From contig JACDBY010000101.1 of NCBI GenBank assembly GCA_013694685.1, forward strand, positions 1-6,551: 6,551 nucleotides of DNA, in the 5' to 3' direction. Shown in pieces: positions 5,684 through 6,551 of this stretch. This DNA comes from Actinomycetota bacterium. Lineage in GTDB: Bacteria > Actinomycetota > Thermoleophilia > Gaiellales > Gaiellaceae. Each line of letters starts with the position of its first letter. Positions within the stretch are counted from its first letter, which is position 1. The notes beneath the pieces are model-generated. The model did not search any database. It saw nothing but the letters and a program-made list of their open reading frames with translations, and was not told the origin of the DNA. Position numbers and translations under genes: made by a program.

Positions 5684-5978
5684 GGACCGGCCGCTCGGGC
5701 GGCTGGCTCTGATCGTCGCGGTCCTCGCAGTCGCGTTTCTCGCCGCCCGGGCATGTGGGTCGTCCGACGACGGCATCTCCTCCGACCGCGCCGTCGAGCT
5801 CGCACGTACGGGGGCGAGCTTCGAGCCGGACAGGACCCAGGTCAGGCTCGTCCAGCGCGGGATTCCGCCGCGCGCGTACTGGGCCGTCTCGCTCTATGAC
5901 GTCGGACCGAACGGAGCGCCGACGAAAGTCGAAGTGTTTCTCGTCGACCGCGAGACCGGCACGCTGACGAAGACCTGA
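5640..5978 (+). CDS. Small membrane-anchored protein with PepSY-like outer domain
   Basis: The product is 112 residues. A polar N-terminus (about 1-20) precedes one hydrophobic segment, RLALIVAVLAVAFLAA (21-36), which ends at RACGSSDD. The cysteine at 39 recalls a lipobox, but Arg at -2 and Ala at -3 make lipoprotein processing unlikely, so an uncleaved anchor is favoured. The rest, 45-112, reads SSDRAVELARTGASF ... YWAVSLYD ... KVEVFLVDRETGTLTK. This resembles the PepSY pattern: a helix, a strand with an aromatic W-x-V, and a final V-D-x-x-T-G turn. The domain should be outside the membrane. GTG at 5640 is the only usual start in frame before the anchor. It lies inside the previous gene with no evident ribosome binding site, so the start is uncertain and translation may depend on the upstream gene. 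Function unknown. Confidence 0.65.
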   Translation: MATPSTGTERSRDPRDRPLGRLALIVAVLAVAFLAARACGSSDDGISSDRAVELARTGASFEPDRTQVRLVQRGIPPRAYWAVSLYDVGPNGAPTKVEVFLVDRETGTLTKT

Positions 5979-5997
5979 CCGATCAGCGCGGCTCGAC

Positions 5998-6026
5998 TTG
6001 AAACCCGCGTCGCCGTCTCGTAGGGT
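5998..6026 (+). promoter_or_regulatory. Promoter of the ammonium transporter gene
   Basis: TTGAAA (5998-6003) and TAGGGT (6021-6026) are separated by exactly 17 nt, a strong housekeeping-type actinobacterial promoter layout. Transcription would begin near 6033, giving a leader of about 30 nt that carries AGGAGG at 6049-6054, 7 nt before the ATG. A perfect 6-bp hairpin, AGGGTG-CCCC-CACCCT (6022-6037), overlaps the -10 and the predicted start point. It may be an operator or chance. Confidence 0.6.
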
Positions 6027-6061
6027 GCCCCCACCCTGGAGCGGCCGTAGGAGGGCGTGGG

Positions 6062-6551
6062 ATGATCTCGTCGATTTTCGTCGTTGCGCAAACCGTCGAG
6101 GAGCGGATCACGGCGCTCGAGACCGCGAGCAAGCTCGACTCGCAGGTTCTGACGGAGCAGTTCTACTTCTGGACCGTCGTCGTCATGTGGCTGATCCACG
6201 TGGGCTTCATGGCGTACGAGTCCGGGGTCGCGCGCCGCAAGAACATCATGTCGACGGCGATGAAGAACATCCTCACCATCGCCGTCGTGACACCGACGTT
6301 CTACTACTTCGGTTGGTACATCTACGGCTGCATGGAGGAGGGGTGGCCGAAGTCCGGTCACGACTCGCCCGACGCGTTCCCGGGGTTCTGCGGCCTCACC
6401 GCTCCCTGGAGCGAGGGCTTGGGGCCGAACCTCCAGGATCACGTCAGCCTCGTCTTCTTCCTCGCCTTCCTCCTCTTCTCGTGGACGACGGCCTCGATCA
6501 TGTCGGGCGCTGTGATCGAGCGGATTCGCCTGTCGGCATTCCTCCTCCTCG
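6062..6551 (+). CDS. amt: Ammonium transporter (Amt/Mep/Rh family), N-terminal part; cut by window edge
   Basis: Amt proteins are trimeric membrane channels that take up ammonium. The 163 visible codons carry the family's first block: MWLIHVGFMAYESGVARRKNIMST, equivalent to the usual GF-x-x-x-E-(A/S)-G-x-x-R-x-KN region. This is followed by MKNILTIAV and, in the third segment, SWTTASIMSGAVIERIRLSAF, matching the A-x-I-x-S-GA-x-x-ERIRFSA motif. Segments lie near 35-55, 66-88 and 128-150. Phe139 aligns by hand with the pore-gating Phe107 of E. coli AmtB. The start is firm: AGGAGG is 7 nt upstream and a promoter precedes it. Oddities are YESG where most relatives have LEAG, a polar N-terminal stretch with helical character (TVEERITALETASKLDSQ) instead of a clear signal peptide, and a 38-residue outer loop (89-126) with Cys90 and Cys110 that could form a disulfide. 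The twin-histidine pore residues lie beyond the window. Confidence 0.9.
   Translation, partial: MISSIFVVAQTVEERITALETASKLDSQVLTEQFYFWTVVVMWLIHVGFMAYESGVARRKNIMSTAMKNILTIAVVTPTFYYFGWYIYGCMEEGWPKSGHDSPDAFPGFCGLTAPWSEGLGPNLQDHVSLVFFLAFLLFSWTTASIMSGAVIERIRLSAFLLL

Noticed and set aside
5042..5776. Open frame of 244 codons on the minus strand across the oxidoreductase end, repeat B and small genes
   Set aside because: It runs through the repeat element and two plus-strand genes. Its sequence is charged low complexity, as expected of a shadow frame.
5468..5978. The two small genes as one gene split by a frameshift
   Set aside because: Each has its own complete layout (two-segment hairpin protein with a basic tail; anchor plus outer domain), and the first ends naturally. 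The overlap is better read as two adjacent genes.

Overview
The window is GC-rich, densely coded DNA with short intergenic gaps, GTG as well as ATG starts, -10 boxes of the TANNNT type (TAGGGT, TAGACT) and one apparently leaderless gene. This fits an actinobacterium. The style resembles Thermoleophilia-type soil lineages, but that placement is inference from composition and promoter form only.

Layout from left to right. A thymidylate synthase gene (minus strand, 3' end cut by the window edge) lies downstream of a 12-segment APC-family amino acid/amine permease (minus strand). Repeat element A separates them. A divergent control region of about 140 bp follows. It serves the permease and a rightward pair: a small zinc-ribbon membrane protein with a leaderless start, and a universal-stress-like protein coupled to it by an ATGA overlap. 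Next is an IclR-family regulator (minus), convergent with the stress-like gene and divergent from a large FAD-dependent amine/amino acid oxidoreductase of the DAO family (plus). Repeat element B follows, then a two-segment small membrane protein, a small membrane-anchored PepSY-like protein, and a well-formed promoter that drives an ammonium transporter cut by the right edge.

The genes suggest an IclR-controlled route for using an amine or amino acid. The permease would import the substrate, the flavoprotein would oxidise it, and the Amt protein would handle ammonium. The main support is a 15-bp palindrome of the form TTGCC-N5-GGCAA. It occurs both in the iclR/oxidoreductase intergenic region (3974-3988) and, 1.7 kb away, in the permease control region (2276-2290). 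This points to one regulator acting on both.

The most unusual structure is a two-copy element of 102-103 bp (536-637 and 5334-5436). Each copy is a pair of strongly conserved hairpins with 13-nt arms around a diverged but still foldable centre. Each copy begins exactly 4 nt after the stop codon of the upstream gene, although the two copies lie in the same absolute orientation and the genes do not. It looks like a REP/BIME-type or MITE-like family. No RNA genes, CRISPR arrays, insertion sequences or prophage genes were seen.
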